A stretch of 39,157 bases of DNA, from positions 1 to 39,157 of IMG/VR virus record IMGVR_UViG_3300042987_002052; one strand, given 5' to 3'. Of this stretch, positions 15,079-25,700 are shown one piece after another. The stretch's first letter is position 1. The number at the start of each line of letters is the position of its first letter. Under the pieces are notes generated by a model that was not told the origin of the DNA, did not search any database, and worked only from the letters and a program-made list of their open reading frames with translations. The stretch is from a virus. A program made the translations under genes and the position numbers.

Positions 15079-16830
15079 TTATGACTCTACTACTGTAGAG
15101 TATGAAGTAAATCCACCCTCTTTGATAACTTTCAACACATTGGGAACACGACTAGTCAATTCTTCACGATGACTAACTAGCCAAATAGACTTCTTACGAC
15201 GCCTTGCCATATCCTTCAATATAGCTACACTATTCTCTACTCCAACTCCATCTAAACCACTATCCAACAACTCATCAATGAACATGACATTAATTGGACT
15301 ATATAGACTTTCCCATACATCACGAAATGCCCATGATAATGAAAGAATAACGCGATTCATCTCGCCTCTTGACAAGTTAAAGAAATCCATATCACGTCCT
15401 AATTCTGTGATCTCAACCTGTAGATCATTCTTGAATACAACCTGATGTGGTAGTCCAATCTTATCAAGATAATAAGTAAGCCTTGAATTCAAATAACTAA
15501 GATTCTGATCAATGATTTTCTTGCGAATAAAACTATCTTTGCTTACCAACAAATCAAGTAAAAACTTTTCATGCTCTAGCTTTCTGGTAAAGACATTAAT
15601 CTTGTCAAAACTTATTGGTTGGATAGCTTTGTTTTCAAGTTCACTAATTTGTTCGGTGTATGGGTTAACCTCTTCAGCCTTCTCTTCAATTTTCTTGATA
15701 ATGTTATTGACTTCAGAACTATGCTTTACTGCTTCAGCCTCAGTTTCATAATGTGTAACTGGTTTTTCTATTACTGAAATAGGGTTCGCAATTAATTCAT
15801 CTAGTTGAAACTTATAGTCATCAAGTAAATTTTTGCTTTCGGTTAACAGATTTACCTTATTCTCTAACATCTTAGTGTGTTGTTCATCATGAAACTCTTG
15901 CCCACATGCATAGCACTTATGATTTTTAATTGAATCAACTTCGGTTTCAAGTTTTTGGTAATTCTTGTTTTCTTTGGTTATATCTTTCCGTAGGACTTCA
16001 ACCTTATTATCATAAGCAGTCTTTAACCTAAACTGCTCATTATAAATGACAAGGTCTTTGTGCTTTTGTAATTCACTATCAATGTCAACATGACTTAGCT
16101 TGTCGTATTGGACAGCTAGTTTTTCTAAATCGTCGTCATGCTTAGTTTGCCATAGTTTTTGCTTTTTCTTCAGTGAATCAATAGTTTCTTTAATTCGTTT
16201 GTTAGCATCTTCTGTGGCTTTGATTGCAAATTCTTCTTGTTGAATCTGATCTTTGGTATTTCTGATCAACTCTTTGATCTTATCAGCTTTCTCGCTTAGA
16301 ACTGTGATGCCCAAAAGTTGTTCAATGATTTCACGTTGTTCATTATTTTTAAGTGAAAGAAATGGTTGGCTATATGTATTCAATGCAATGATATGCCTAA
16401 ACATATCTGATGACATGTTTAGAACCCGCTCGATAGCTTGTTGGGTTTCTTTGTTTTCACCCTGTGCGCTATCTTCTTCTTTTTGCTGAACATTGTTTAC
16501 ATAAAAACGAAGTAGGTTAGGCTTACGACCACGTTCAATCTTGTAATCAATCCCATTGACATTAAATTCTAGTGTAACCAACATATTTTTATTGTTGGTT
16601 CTATTAACTAGATTGTCTTTGCGAATATCATTGATTGGGTTACCAAAAAGAGCATAGCTTATGCCCTGAAGTAGAGTGGTTTTACCACTACCATTTCTAC
16701 TTGCTTCAACACCTGAGTCAAGATTTTCACCAAGAATAAGTGTCACATCTTTTTGGTCAAAGTTAACAGCTTGGCTAACCGCACCAATAGATAGGAAATT
16801 CTTTAAAGTAATTGTCTTTAGTTTAATCAT
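15079..16830 (-). CDS. 46: Recombination endonuclease subunit gp46 (Rad50/SbcC-like ATPase)
   Basis: ATPase half of the gp46-gp47 complex that resects DNA ends for recombination-dependent replication. The 583 aa show: N-terminal KTITLKNFLSIG; Walker A GENLDSG...NGSGKTT (residues about 34-52); two long coiled-coil arms; a zinc hook C306-Y-A-C309; ABC signature LSRGEMNRVILSLSW; and Walker B NVMFIDELLDSGLDG followed by the His-containing switch WLVSHREEL. Length is close to T4 gp46 (560 aa). It overlaps the end of gp47 by one base (TGATG), indicating translational coupling. Confidence 0.95.
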   Translation of the reverse strand: MIKLKTITLKNFLSIGAVSQAVNFDQKDVTLILGENLDSGVEASRNGSGKTTLLQGISYALFGNPINDIRKDNLVNRTNNKNMLVTLEFNVNGIDYKIERGRKPNLLRFYVNNVQQKEEDSAQGENKETQQAIERVLNMSSDMFRHIIALNTYSQPFLSLKNNEQREIIEQLLGITVLSEKADKIKELIRNTKDQIQQEEFAIKATEDANKRIKETIDSLKKKQKLWQTKHDDDLEKLAVQYDKLSHVDIDSELQKHKDLVIYNEQFRLKTAYDNKVEVLRKDITKENKNYQKLETEVDSIKNHKCYACGQEFHDEQHTKMLENKVNLLTESKNLLDDYKFQLDELIANPISVIEKPVTHYETEAEAVKHSSEVNNIIKKIEEKAEEVNPYTEQISELENKAIQPISFDKINVFTRKLEHEKFLLDLLVSKDSFIRKKIIDQNLSYLNSRLTYYLDKIGLPHQVVFKNDLQVEITELGRDMDFFNLSRGEMNRVILSLSWAFRDVWESLYSPINVMFIDELLDSGLDGVGVENSVAILKDMARRRKKSIWLVSHREELTSRVPNVLKVIKEGGFTSYSTVVES

Positions 16831-17846
16831 CAGAGATTTTTGTAGATATCTAGTAAAATATTTTTGTCAAAGTTGTTTGACTCGATGGCACTGATTTGCC
16901 CAAGAATGATTTGCTCAACTGATTCAAATTGAACACCATCTATATTTTGCATTTGGTCAGTGAATTCTGTCTTCATCGGAATGAGTGTCATTTCACGTAA
17001 TTTGTATTCTGGAATAAATGTTTCACGCAAGAAGTTTGCCTCTTCATAGCTAATATCAATATCTAAATGTACACGATTGTGACTGTCAATAAGTAGATAT
17101 TGTTCTGGGTTTTCAATGATTTCGCTTAGTTTATGAACTCTGAAAATGGGTTGTCGTGGCCAAGTTCTAAAAACTGGTTCAGAACCCCATTCCAAAATCA
17201 TCATACCTCTTGCATCATCACCTGCATCAGCATAGTTATGTGGGAAAGCATTGCCCAAATAGACGATGTTCTTTCTTGATTGGCGCTTATGGAAATGCCC
17301 AGAAAAAACTCTATCTACATTTGCAAAATCATTATCAGACAGTGTACCATGATCGGGCATCATCACCATGGCGTTCATTAAGAAGTTGCCAAGTTCAAAA
17401 TGCCCAAACACGTATCTGGTATTGATTTTTTTGACTTGTTTATGTTCATCACCTACTAACCATGGGCAGAAAGTAACGTCACCTTCCTTGTAGATTTCAT
17501 TAATGATTGTAATGTTGGGTAAGTATGTAGCCCAAGCAACACTGTTCACATCACGCTTTTCACGATAGTAAAGATCGTGATTGCCCGTAATGAAAAATAC
17601 ACGACTAAAATTTTTGTTCAGTAGTTCAAGGCATTGCATAGAGTAATGCAATGTATGAACATTGATAGTTGCTCTATGGTTATGCCAATCGCCACAAATG
17701 ATTGCGGTGTCACAGTTTTCAAGTTTGGCTTGTTCTGTGAACCAGGTTACAAAATTAATGCAATCTTCATTGTGGATGATGCTATTGCTCTTCAATCCCA
17801 AATGAAGATCAGTCATTACTGCTGCTTTTTTAAACAAATTATTCAT
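16830..17846 (-). CDS. 47: Recombination endonuclease subunit gp47 (Mre11/SbcD-like nuclease)
   Basis: Metallophosphoesterase partner of gp46. All signature blocks are present in its 338 aa: MTDLHLG (Asp13, His15), ICGDWHNHR (Asp53, His55), ITGNHDLYY (Asn89-His90-Asp91), GHFELG and SGHFHKRQ (metal-binding His residues). T4 gp47 is 339 aa, so it is full length. Located 55 bp after the gp55 stop and directly before gp46. A TTGACA hexamer at 17869-17874 upstream lacks a good -10 partner, so expression is probably from the gp55 promoter. Confidence 0.95.
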   Translation of the reverse strand: MNNLFKKAAVMTDLHLGLKSNSIIHNEDCINFVTWFTEQAKLENCDTAIICGDWHNHRATINVHTLHYSMQCLELLNKNFSRVFFITGNHDLYYREKRDVNSVAWATYLPNITIINEIYKEGDVTFCPWLVGDEHKQVKKINTRYVFGHFELGNFLMNAMVMMPDHGTLSDNDFANVDRVFSGHFHKRQSRKNIVYLGNAFPHNYADAGDDARGMMILEWGSEPVFRTWPRQPIFRVHKLSEIIENPEQYLLIDSHNRVHLDIDISYEEANFLRETFIPEYKLREMTLIPMKTEFTDQMQNIDGVQFESVEQIILGQISAIESNNFDKNILLDIYKNL

Positions 17847-17901
17847 AGTGATATGATAATGGTTTTGATGTCAAAAGTAAATGCTTAAGTTTCCCGACAG
17901 T

Positions 17902-18804
17902 TTAATCTTCAAACACAACTTCCCCTGACCCGAATCCCATACCTTGTCTTGTCCAAGATGGAGCCAAACCATTTATTTCCATAACATCATCTCTAATATT
18001 TTGATTTCGTTTTTCTGTATTTAAGGTTCGGCAAAATGCGTTAGTAATAGTTTGGGTGTAATAAGCGAATGGATTTTGTGATTTGACTTCGTTGAACCTC
18101 AACCCAACATAGGTAAGTTGTAATACTGCACTGGCTCTCATTTCGTCATTATATGTATAGTTTCTATAGCAATATTTCATTGCATATTTGTCACAGAGCA
18201 TAAGATACATTTTGGCAAGTTTATTTGTGATTTTACCATGATCAACACTAAAGTTACCAGTATTCAAATCACCTTTCCAATGTGATTTTCCTACACAAAC
18301 AATTGAATTGTTTTCATCTATCTTAAAATGTTGGAAAGGTGGAAAATTTACTTTGACATGTATCATGTCATTTACTTCTTTAGCAGTTGTTGGGTCTTCT
18401 AGTTCTTCAAAGATGCTACTGCTATCTTCTTCAAAATCCAAAATTTCTTGTGCAGATTTCTTTTTTGAACTTTTCTTGACTGGCTTTTTAGATAATGGTA
18501 TATGATCCCAAGTCATTACTCTAAAAACTAAATCTTGAGTATTGATATCTTCTGTAGATAGACTGGTATTATTTTCTTGGTTTAATCTAGCAGCACGATT
18601 TTCTTTAGCTTTAAGTAGTGTACTTTCTTTAAAGATGTATTCAAAGCAATCTTCCAATGTTGAATCTTCTATGCTTACTATTAGGTCATATTTGTTGTAA
18701 TCTTTTTCAGTATAAAAACAATAAGAGTTTTTACTTTCATGAATCTCTTTGAGAATGTCCTTATTGTTTAAGTAGTTGACGGGTTTTTTTATGGTGGTTG
18801 ACAT
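17902..18804 (-). CDS. 55: Late transcription sigma factor, gp55 family
   Basis: Sigma-like factor that directs host RNA polymerase to TATAAATA late promoters. The recognisable part is the C-terminal half: NKLAKMYLMLCDKYAMKYCY, YTYNDEMRASAVLQLTYVG, RFNEVKSQNPFAYYTQTITN and NTEKRNQNIRDDVMEINGL, a region-2-like helical block. At 300 aa it is longer than T4 gp55 (185 aa); the extra is an N-terminal region of about 150 residues with a Lys-rich and then acidic linker (KKSSKKKS, DFEEDSSS). I start at 18804 (MSTTIKK) with AAGGA upstream. The in-frame ATG at 18828 overlaps the -10 box of the promoter and would lie outside the transcript. First gene of the early-type cluster. Confidence 0.9.
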   Translation of the reverse strand: MSTTIKKPVNYLNNKDILKEIHESKNSYCFYTEKDYNKYDLIVSIEDSTLEDCFEYIFKESTLLKAKENRAARLNQENNTSLSTEDINTQDLVFRVMTWDHIPLSKKPVKKSSKKKSAQEILDFEEDSSSIFEELEDPTTAKEVNDMIHVKVNFPPFQHFKIDENNSIVCVGKSHWKGDLNTGNFSVDHGKITNKLAKMYLMLCDKYAMKYCYRNYTYNDEMRASAVLQLTYVGLRFNEVKSQNPFAYYTQTITNAFCRTLNTEKRNQNIRDDVMEINGLAPSWTRQGMGFGSGEVVFED

Positions 18805-18827
18805 AGTATCCTTTTTTAATGATGGCA

Positions 18828-18856
18828 ATTGTACTAAAAATTACGCAGAGTTGCAA
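18828..18856 (-). promoter_or_regulatory. Sigma70-type promoter for gp55
   Basis: On the minus strand TTGCAA (18856-18851), a 17-bp spacer and TACAAT (18833-18828) closely match the bacterial sigma70 consensus. Predicted start is near 18820, giving a short leader with AAGGA before the ATG at 18804. This fits early or middle expression by unmodified host polymerase. Confidence 0.7.
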
Positions 18857-18897
18857 TAATTTTTTAAGAAAAGGTAAAAAAGCAGATATATTTATGA

Positions 18898-18905
18898 CAT
18901 AAATA
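18898..18905 (+). promoter_or_regulatory. T4-type late promoter for the baseplate operon
   Basis: CATAAATA lies 19 nt before the ATG at 18925, with AAAGGA between them. One mismatch to TATAAATA (C for the first T). It is probably the main promoter of the genes that follow. Confidence 0.6.
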
Positions 18906-18924
18906 GTATATAAAGGAAATACAA

Positions 18925-20349
18925 ATGGCTTCGCAAGAACAAATAGTTAATAATTTAAATTTTGTTAGGCGTGCAATTACAACACAACAAAACATTCTCA
19001 ATGCAGAATTGAGTTTGCCTGTTTCACAACAAGACCCTGCAAAAATTCAACGTTTGCAAACGCAAATAGAAACTGATAAAAAAACTTTTGCCAGTTTGGA
19101 AAATCAGTTAAAAAACATAAACACTACGTCCGCAAACTCATCCCCTTCTGGGGCAGCCGCGACAAATTCAACGGTCAATTCTCAATTTTCATTACAAACT
19201 CAATTGACAGAATTAGATGCAGAAATTGCAGCGTTGGAAGCTCAAATAGTAGACGCGCAAAAGAAAGGTCCATCTGGTAGAACAGCACAATTACTTGCAA
19301 CTAGTACATTAGAACGAAAAAAAGCTCAAAGAGCAAGAGTTATGAAACAGTTAAAGGATATTACTGTTGTAACTCCTTTACCCACAAGACGCCCAGCAAT
19401 AGGAGGTACGAGAACAGAGCCTATTCCCTCTACCAGAGTAACAGACACTGGAGACGAATACAGCAGATTATTGAATAGATTTCCTGTACCCAACAATACC
19501 AATGCTGGATTACAGGGTGCAACTGCTCAAACAAGAAGTGAGGCAACTAGACTTAATCAAGGGAATAATCAGGTTTCGAAAGATTGGAGAGTAAAATTAT
19601 ATCTAGCTCCAAGCAGTAATTATCTATATAACGATACTAAAAATAAATTATTAAGTCCATTGAAAAAAACAGAAGGAATAATTTTCCCGTATACTCCTGC
19701 AATACAAGTTTCATATAATGCACATTATGATCCATTTGATGTTACACATAGTAACTATAAATTGTATGCCTACAAAAATAGTTCTGTTGAGAATATCTCT
19801 ATATCAGGAGAATTTACAGCGCAAGATACAGAAGAGGCTAATTATTTGCTAGCAGTAATTCATTTTCTTAGATCAGTTACAAAAATGTTTTATGGACAAG
19901 ATCAAACTCCGACAAGGGGAACTCCTCCTCCCATATGCTATCTTGATGGATTTGGTACATATCAATTTAACAAACATCCGTTATTGATTACTTCTTTTAC
20001 ATATTCATTGCCAACAGATGTAGATTACATAAGAGCTACCCCTTATTTTACAGCACCGGCAGGTACACCACAAATAGATCAAGGAACATCTAATTTTGCA
20101 GCTAATCCAAGAGCGGAAGTTTTACAAACACGGATAACTCCCGGAGGCAATCCGCCTCCACCTGACTTTACAAAGTTAGAGTCGTCTGAAGTACCCACAT
20201 ATGTTCCTACAAAAATTCAAATACAAATTGCAGCGATAGCAGTTGTATCTAGAAAAGATATCAGTGATAACTTTAGTCTTAAAGAGTATGCAACTGGTAA
20301 TTTACTACAAGGTAAAACAAACGAAAAAATTGGCGCAGGGATATGGTAA
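18925..20349 (+). CDS. Baseplate tail-tube cap/initiator protein, gp48/gp54 family
   Basis: 474 aa, longer than T4 gp48 (364) or gp54 (320). Residues 1-150 are helical/coiled (QTQIETDKKTFASLENQLKN; LTELDAEIAALEAQIVDAQK), an addition not found in T4. From about 215 the tube-like domain begins: WRVKLYLAPSSNYL, EGIIFPYTPAIQVSYNAHYD, HSNYKLYAYKNSSVENISIS, LLAVIHFLRSVTKMFYGQD and PPPICYLDGFG. These blocks are typical of the T4-like proteins that cap the baseplate and start tube polymerisation. I lean to gp48 but cannot separate it from gp54. First gene of the plus-strand operon; its stop abuts the next ATG (TAAATG). Confidence 0.78.
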   Translation: MASQEQIVNNLNFVRRAITTQQNILNAELSLPVSQQDPAKIQRLQTQIETDKKTFASLENQLKNINTTSANSSPSGAAATNSTVNSQFSLQTQLTELDAEIAALEAQIVDAQKKGPSGRTAQLLATSTLERKKAQRARVMKQLKDITVVTPLPTRRPAIGGTRTEPIPSTRVTDTGDEYSRLLNRFPVPNNTNAGLQGATAQTRSEATRLNQGNNQVSKDWRVKLYLAPSSNYLYNDTKNKLLSPLKKTEGIIFPYTPAIQVSYNAHYDPFDVTHSNYKLYAYKNSSVENISISGEFTAQDTEEANYLLAVIHFLRSVTKMFYGQDQTPTRGTPPPICYLDGFGTYQFNKHPLLITSFTYSLPTDVDYIRATPYFTAPAGTPQIDQGTSNFAANPRAEVLQTRITPGGNPPPPDFTKLESSEVPTYVPTKIQIQIAAIAVVSRKDISDNFSLKEYATGNLLQGKTNEKIGAGIW

Positions 20350-20661
20350 ATGGCAAATAATAATTTTTACACTACAACAAGTCCTTATTATTTTACAGAG
20401 ATTGTAGAACAAAAATATTTGGACATAATGCAGAATAGACCCATACCGTCTCAAGTCTCAGATGTACTATTGAAATTGCCAAAAGTCTATGAATATAGAC
20501 CTGACTTATTGGCATTTGATTTATATAGTGATGCAAGATTGTGGTGGGTATTCGCTCAACGTAATCCAAATAAGCTAAAAGATCCTTATTTCGATTTTGT
20601 TACCGACATAGAAATATACATACCTAAATTAGATTATCTTAAACAAATTTTAGGATTTTAA
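20350..20661 (+). CDS. 53: Baseplate wedge protein, gp53 family
   Basis: 103 aa, about half the length of T4 gp53 (196 aa), retaining the N-terminal conserved part. Landmarks: SPYYFTEIVEQKYLDIM, YEYRPDLLAFDLYSDARLWW, FAQRNPNKLKDPYFDF and the strand IEIYIPKLDYL. The W-W-VFAQRNPN block resembles the LysM-like fold of gp53, which joins wedges together around the hub. It is fused tightly in the operon: its ATG directly follows the previous stop and its own stop abuts the next ATG (TAAATG), so translation is probably coupled without separate Shine-Dalgarno sites. Confidence 0.85.
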   Translation: MANNNFYTTTSPYYFTEIVEQKYLDIMQNRPIPSQVSDVLLKLPKVYEYRPDLLAFDLYSDARLWWVFAQRNPNKLKDPYFDFVTDIEIYIPKLDYLKQILGF

Positions 20662-22695
20662 ATGGCAAGTGATGATAAACAACAGAATAGTGCCCCTTCA
20701 AAAATTGAAGAACCATCAAGACCCTTCAATCCACTTTCAAAATATGCAAGCTACACCTATAACATAACTTTATATGCAGTTACACCTGAAGCTTATAATT
20801 TGTTTGTAGTTAGTAATAAAACTCAATTAGCGAAAAGTGATGGAGTTGTAGTTGTAGCACAAAGTGGTGGTGTAAACAACCAAGACTCTAACCGTGCGGC
20901 TGGTTTTGAGTTTGATTATTACATAGATGATGTAAAATTAACCGCAGCAGTTAGTCCAGAAGCAACACAAACATCAACCGTAACTTATGATGTTGAATTT
21001 AAAATTGTGGAACAATTAGGCTTTAAGTTTGTTACTAATTTAAAAAATACGTTAGAAAGCTTAAAAAATAAAAGCAAGATATTACAACAATCTAATTTAC
21101 AGAATGCAACCAAACTCATTTTCGTAATGGGATTCAAATTTACTGGATATGATATAAAGGGAAATTTAATATCATTGACCAGTGATAATTTATCATCTGA
21201 AAAATTTTATGACATATTGTTACATGAGTTGAAATTCAAAATAGATGGAACAGTTACAACATATAATCTAAAAGCGGTAGTAACTTCCTCTACAACAATG
21301 GGAATACAATATGGTGTTATCAATAACGGTGCATACAATTTAACTGGAAAAACAGTAGGAGATGTATTACGACAATTGATGGCAAAACTAACAGATGACC
21401 AACGAAAAATTTCACAAAACAAAGGAAAAACAGATGCATACAATCGTTATAGTGTGACTTTTGTTGGTCCAGGAGTTGAAAAAATTGAAAATGCTTTGTT
21501 AGCTAATCCATATGATACTGACAAATCAAAAACTACTGCAAATACACCGGGAGTGACAGGTACAGGAAAAGTAAATCCTGCAAGTGAACAACGAAGCAAT
21601 CCTAACCCGTTAGCGAAAGAAATAAAGTTTAATAACGGAACAATCATTTTAAAAGCAATTGAAGACGTAATTAAACTAAGTTCATATGTAAGTGAACCAT
21701 TGACCGCTGTTGTGAAAAATGATGTTGAACCGGGAAAAAATTCTTCACAACAACAAAGAAACAATCGTCCGTTCCAGTGGTTCAATGTGCAGCCAAAAAT
21801 TGTAGGTGAACCTAAATGGGATAATGAATTATCTTCTTGGTATTACAACATTAACTATGAAATAAAACCATACCTAATTGCAGAAATGTCAACTGGATAT
21901 GTAAGTTCTGTAACGCCTTATTACGGACCAGTTAAAGTATATCAATACTACTATACAGGTGAAAACTCTGAAATTTTACGTTATGAACAAATATTAGACA
22001 ATACGTATTTTACTGTTGTGCTTGATGCTTTAGGAATAACTAATAATTCATCAGGAGGAGGAGCAAATTTGTCTTCTGCAACAACCGGTACACCTGGTGG
22101 TAATTCACAAGGGGTAAGTAATGCACAGAATCTAGCTGCACAAAATTCTGCTATAACTTACTTGATGGATCCAGCAAAATATGCAAGAGCAAAAATAGAT
22201 ATTTTAGGTGACCCTGATTGGTTGGGATTAGACTCGACAAATTTTGGTAAGTACGCTATTGATGGAAACACCATTAATTTTACTGGTCAACAAACTTTCA
22301 TTGAAATTGGATTTAACGAACCAGTAGATTATGATCATAATGTAGGTACATTAACTTTAAATACAAACATTTTATTTTGGAATTATCCAAAAGAAATAAT
22401 TCAAAAGTTTAATTTAGGAAATAAAGTTAGTTATAGAGTTATTAAAGTTATAAGTTTTTTCAAGGGCGGAAAATTCACACAGAACTTAGACTTAATAATT
22501 AATACGTTTCCGGATGTTCCTGTGTCATCGGCAACTTCGCAACCCGACAGACCAAACCCTATAACAGGATTGAGACCGAACCCAGCAGTCACCGCAAATG
22601 CTACTGCCGCTCAACCTTTATTTTCAACTTCTCAAACTTCTCCCATTTCATCAAACGATGATCAACATCTAATAAGCAATATTGTTGCACCATAA
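20662..22695 (+). CDS. Putative baseplate hub protein (gp27/gpD-type candidate)
   Basis: 677 aa, not matched with certainty. The N-terminal part (about 25-260) has beta-rich blocks YASYTYNITLYAVTPEAYNL and FEFDYYIDDVKLTAAVSPEA, then YDVEFKIVEQLGFKF. The middle has WYYNINYEIKPYLIAEMSTG. The C-terminal part has KIDILGDPDWLG followed by a beta-rich domain ending in VISFFKGGKFTQNLDLIINT. The GDP-W-L phrase and the closing strand pattern recall hub proteins such as gpD/XkdQ. It stands directly before the spike gene, where a hub partner (gp27 in T4) would be expected. Hub role is an inference from context; two low-complexity linkers (Gly/Ser/Thr/Asn-rich) separate the domains. Confidence 0.55.
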   Translation: MASDDKQQNSAPSKIEEPSRPFNPLSKYASYTYNITLYAVTPEAYNLFVVSNKTQLAKSDGVVVVAQSGGVNNQDSNRAAGFEFDYYIDDVKLTAAVSPEATQTSTVTYDVEFKIVEQLGFKFVTNLKNTLESLKNKSKILQQSNLQNATKLIFVMGFKFTGYDIKGNLISLTSDNLSSEKFYDILLHELKFKIDGTVTTYNLKAVVTSSTTMGIQYGVINNGAYNLTGKTVGDVLRQLMAKLTDDQRKISQNKGKTDAYNRYSVTFVGPGVEKIENALLANPYDTDKSKTTANTPGVTGTGKVNPASEQRSNPNPLAKEIKFNNGTIILKAIEDVIKLSSYVSEPLTAVVKNDVEPGKNSSQQQRNNRPFQWFNVQPKIVGEPKWDNELSSWYYNINYEIKPYLIAEMSTGYVSSVTPYYGPVKVYQYYYTGENSEILRYEQILDNTYFTVVLDALGITNNSSGGGANLSSATTGTPGGNSQGVSNAQNLAAQNSAITYLMDPAKYARAKIDILGDPDWLGLDSTNFGKYAIDGNTINFTGQQTFIEIGFNEPVDYDHNVGTLTLNTNILFWNYPKEIIQKFNLGNKVSYRVIKVISFFKGGKFTQNLDLIINTFPDVPVSSATSQPDRPNPITGLRPNPAVTANATAAQPLFSTSQTSPISSNDDQHLISNIVAP

Positions 22696-22704
22696 GGTAA
22701 AAAC

Positions 22705-25700
22705 ATGCAGAATATTTTTAAACCCTCAGGTTCATTAAAAGCAAGTACTCCTAGTTCAGGTGGGGCCAATCCAAGGCTAGCCCCGGTGTTTGGTGTCGTA
22801 AAAAATAATATTGATCCAAACCGAACAGGTAGATTACAGGTTTATATTGCAGCTTTTGGAAGTCCTGATCCAGATGATTATAACAATTGGTGTACTGTTT
22901 CTTATCTTCCTCCTTTCTATGGGTTCGTAAAACCCAATGCACCTAACACAGGGTTTGGTGATTATATTTCAAATCCTAGTTCTTATGGCATATGGAATAG
23001 TCCACCTGATATTGGAACAACTGTAATATGCATCTTTATCAACGGTGATCCTAATTACGGATTTTATATAGGTTGTGTTCCTGAACCTGACGCACTACAT
23101 ATGGTTCCTGCAATTGGTGCAAGTGATTATGTTGTCGCTAATACTCAAGGAGAAGGAAATGGATATGGTGGTGCAACAAGATTACCAGTTACAAATATCA
23201 ACACTAATAATACTGGAATCGCAGATAGTGCAAACTTCTTAACACAACCTAAACCCATTCATAGTTATGTTGCTATGATAATGAATCAACAGGGATTAAT
23301 TCGTGATACCCTACGTGGGCCAATTTCTACTAGCGCACAACGAGAAAGTCCTAGTCGTGTTGGTTGGGGAGTTAGCACTCCAGGACGCCCTATCTACGAA
23401 GGTGGATATACTGATGAAACAATAGCATTGGGCGCTCAAGAAGGTTTAGACAGTAAACTTAAAGTTATAGCTCGCCGTGGTGGTCATAGCATTGTTATGG
23501 ACGACGGTGACATAATTGGAAGAGACCAATTAATAAGAATACGTTCTGCGGCAGGTCATCAAATAACATTAAGTGATGACGGGCAAACTATTTTTATCAC
23601 ACATAGCAATGGTCAATCTTATATTGAATTGGGCAAAGAAGGAACCATAGATTGCTATTCAACTAACAGTTTCAATGTTAGGACTCAGGGTGACGTAAAC
23701 TTTCATTCTGACAATAATATCAACATTAATGCTAAGAAAAAATTAAACATCTATGCAGATGAAATCTATGTAACATCAGAAAAATCTACAAATCAAATTG
23801 TGGGAGAAAATTATTCAGTTTACACTAAAGGAAATTACACATATAAAATTGATGGTTCAATGAGTATGTTTGCAAAAGGTGAATCTTCATACGCAAGTTC
23901 TGGTACTATGTTTATAAATGGCAGTGTAATCAATCTTAACACAGGAGAAACAAGTGTTGTACCAAAAATAGTTCAACCAATCGCATTTGTTGCTCACACT
24001 GATACATTGTTTGACAATGTAAAAGGTTATGCTGCGGCACCAGGTAAACTTGTAAGTATTGTTTCACGCGCTCCAGCACATATGCCTTGGGCAAATGCAG
24101 GTCAAGGGGTAAACGTAGAAACTAGTACCAATGCTAGTGATGTATTACCCTCATCTGCAAGTTCTTCAGTACAATCTGTTAATAATGAAGCGGCAAGCGC
24201 AAATGTTTCATCTGAATTTATCTCTGACATAATTGCAAGTGTTCCTCCTATACCACCAATAAGTGAAAATATAAATGCTTCAACTACAGCAGGTATATTA
24301 AGTGCAATTTCGAAAAATGCAGCAACAGGACCTGCAAGTTTTGCTGTCAAAAACAATTCAGGTATAGTACCAACAATCAATGGTAATGTTGCAAGTATAG
24401 GTAAACTTGCATTGACTCCTGACCAACTTGAGCAAGCCGGTATAATTAAACCTGGATCTAGTAAAATGGTAAATTCTTTGATTAATCAGGGATACAGTTT
24501 ACAAAAAGCAATGCCAGATAGCATCTTTACAGGCAAGAATGGCGCAACAAGTTTACAAGCTTTTACTAGTTCTAAAACATTACAGATTCAAACTACAGTT
24601 GAAACTTTAAAGAAGTCAGAAACTGAGTTGATAAACACAGGTGTTATTACTGGAAAAGAAAGCAGTGAATCAATAGCAGGATTGATTGTTGCAACTAATG
24701 CTGCAGGAGTAAACAATGTTGTCAACACTATAAAAACAAATACTTCTGTTGAAGCTCCTAGTGTTACTACATCTAGAAAGGGTATATTGGGAAGTATTAA
24801 AAATGCAATTAGTTCTGGAAACAAAGCAGCAAAAATTGCAAATAATTTAGGATCTAGTGGGGCAATAGGAGATGCTGCTACTAATTCAGTTGGTGTTACT
24901 GGTGCAGTTACTGATACTACTAAATCAGCAAGTGCAGCAGCCTTCAATTCAATTACATCTTCATTTAAACCTTTACAAGTGGGAGTACCACAAAACCTTA
25001 CTCAAATATCAAATCAAAATTCAGCAAAATCAATAAGTAATTCTACACTTGATGATAAAACAACCGCAGTAGTGTTGTCTACTGTTGGACAAGTAACAGG
25101 TATTCCAATAAAACAGATTACAAATTATGTAAATCAAATAAGCAATAGTAAAGATCCTTCTAAAACTCTATCAGCAACATCAGGATTGTTAAGTACTTTG
25201 GGCAGAGTAACAGGGGATAAATCACTTACCGATGTATCTAAAATTGCAAGAAGTTCAGCAGGTGTATTTAATGCAATTAACACAGTTAACTCAGCTAAAA
25301 ATCCTACACAAACTATAAATGGTATAAGCACCATACTTAACAGTTTTGCTAATTTTTCAAATTCTATAGGCAATCCTGCCGCAGCAAAAAGTTTACGAGA
25401 AATAGGGTCACTTGCACAAGCAACTGCAGGTGCGGCTAATTCAATTACTAAATTAAATGCAAGTGCTAATCCTGCACAGGCAATAAGTAGTGTATCTGGT
25501 GTTGTACGCAGTATAGGAAAAATTGGATCTGTTTTAGGTGAACCATCTTTAGTAAAAACTACTAACAATGTTAACTCTATCTTAAATAGTACAGGTCAAA
25601 TTTTAAGATCAACACAAACAATTACTACAACTAATAATCCAAACGCGATAACAGCGTCAGTTGGTAACATAATTAATAACATAAACAGAATATCTTCTGT

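Noticed and set aside
17846-17874. Second sigma70 promoter before gp47 (TTGACA at 17869-17874, minus strand)
   Set aside because: With 15-18 bp spacing the -10 candidates (TATCAC, TCACTA) match poorly.
18805-18828. Longer gp55 start at 18828
   Set aside because: The codon overlaps the -10 hexamer of the sigma70 promoter, so it would be upstream of the transcript start; the ATG at 18804 has AAGGA in front.
24102-25568. Several minus-strand frames of 90-144 codons within the spike gene
   Set aside because: They are shadows of the biased Ala/Ser/Asn codon use, lack ribosome binding sites and show no recognisable protein features.
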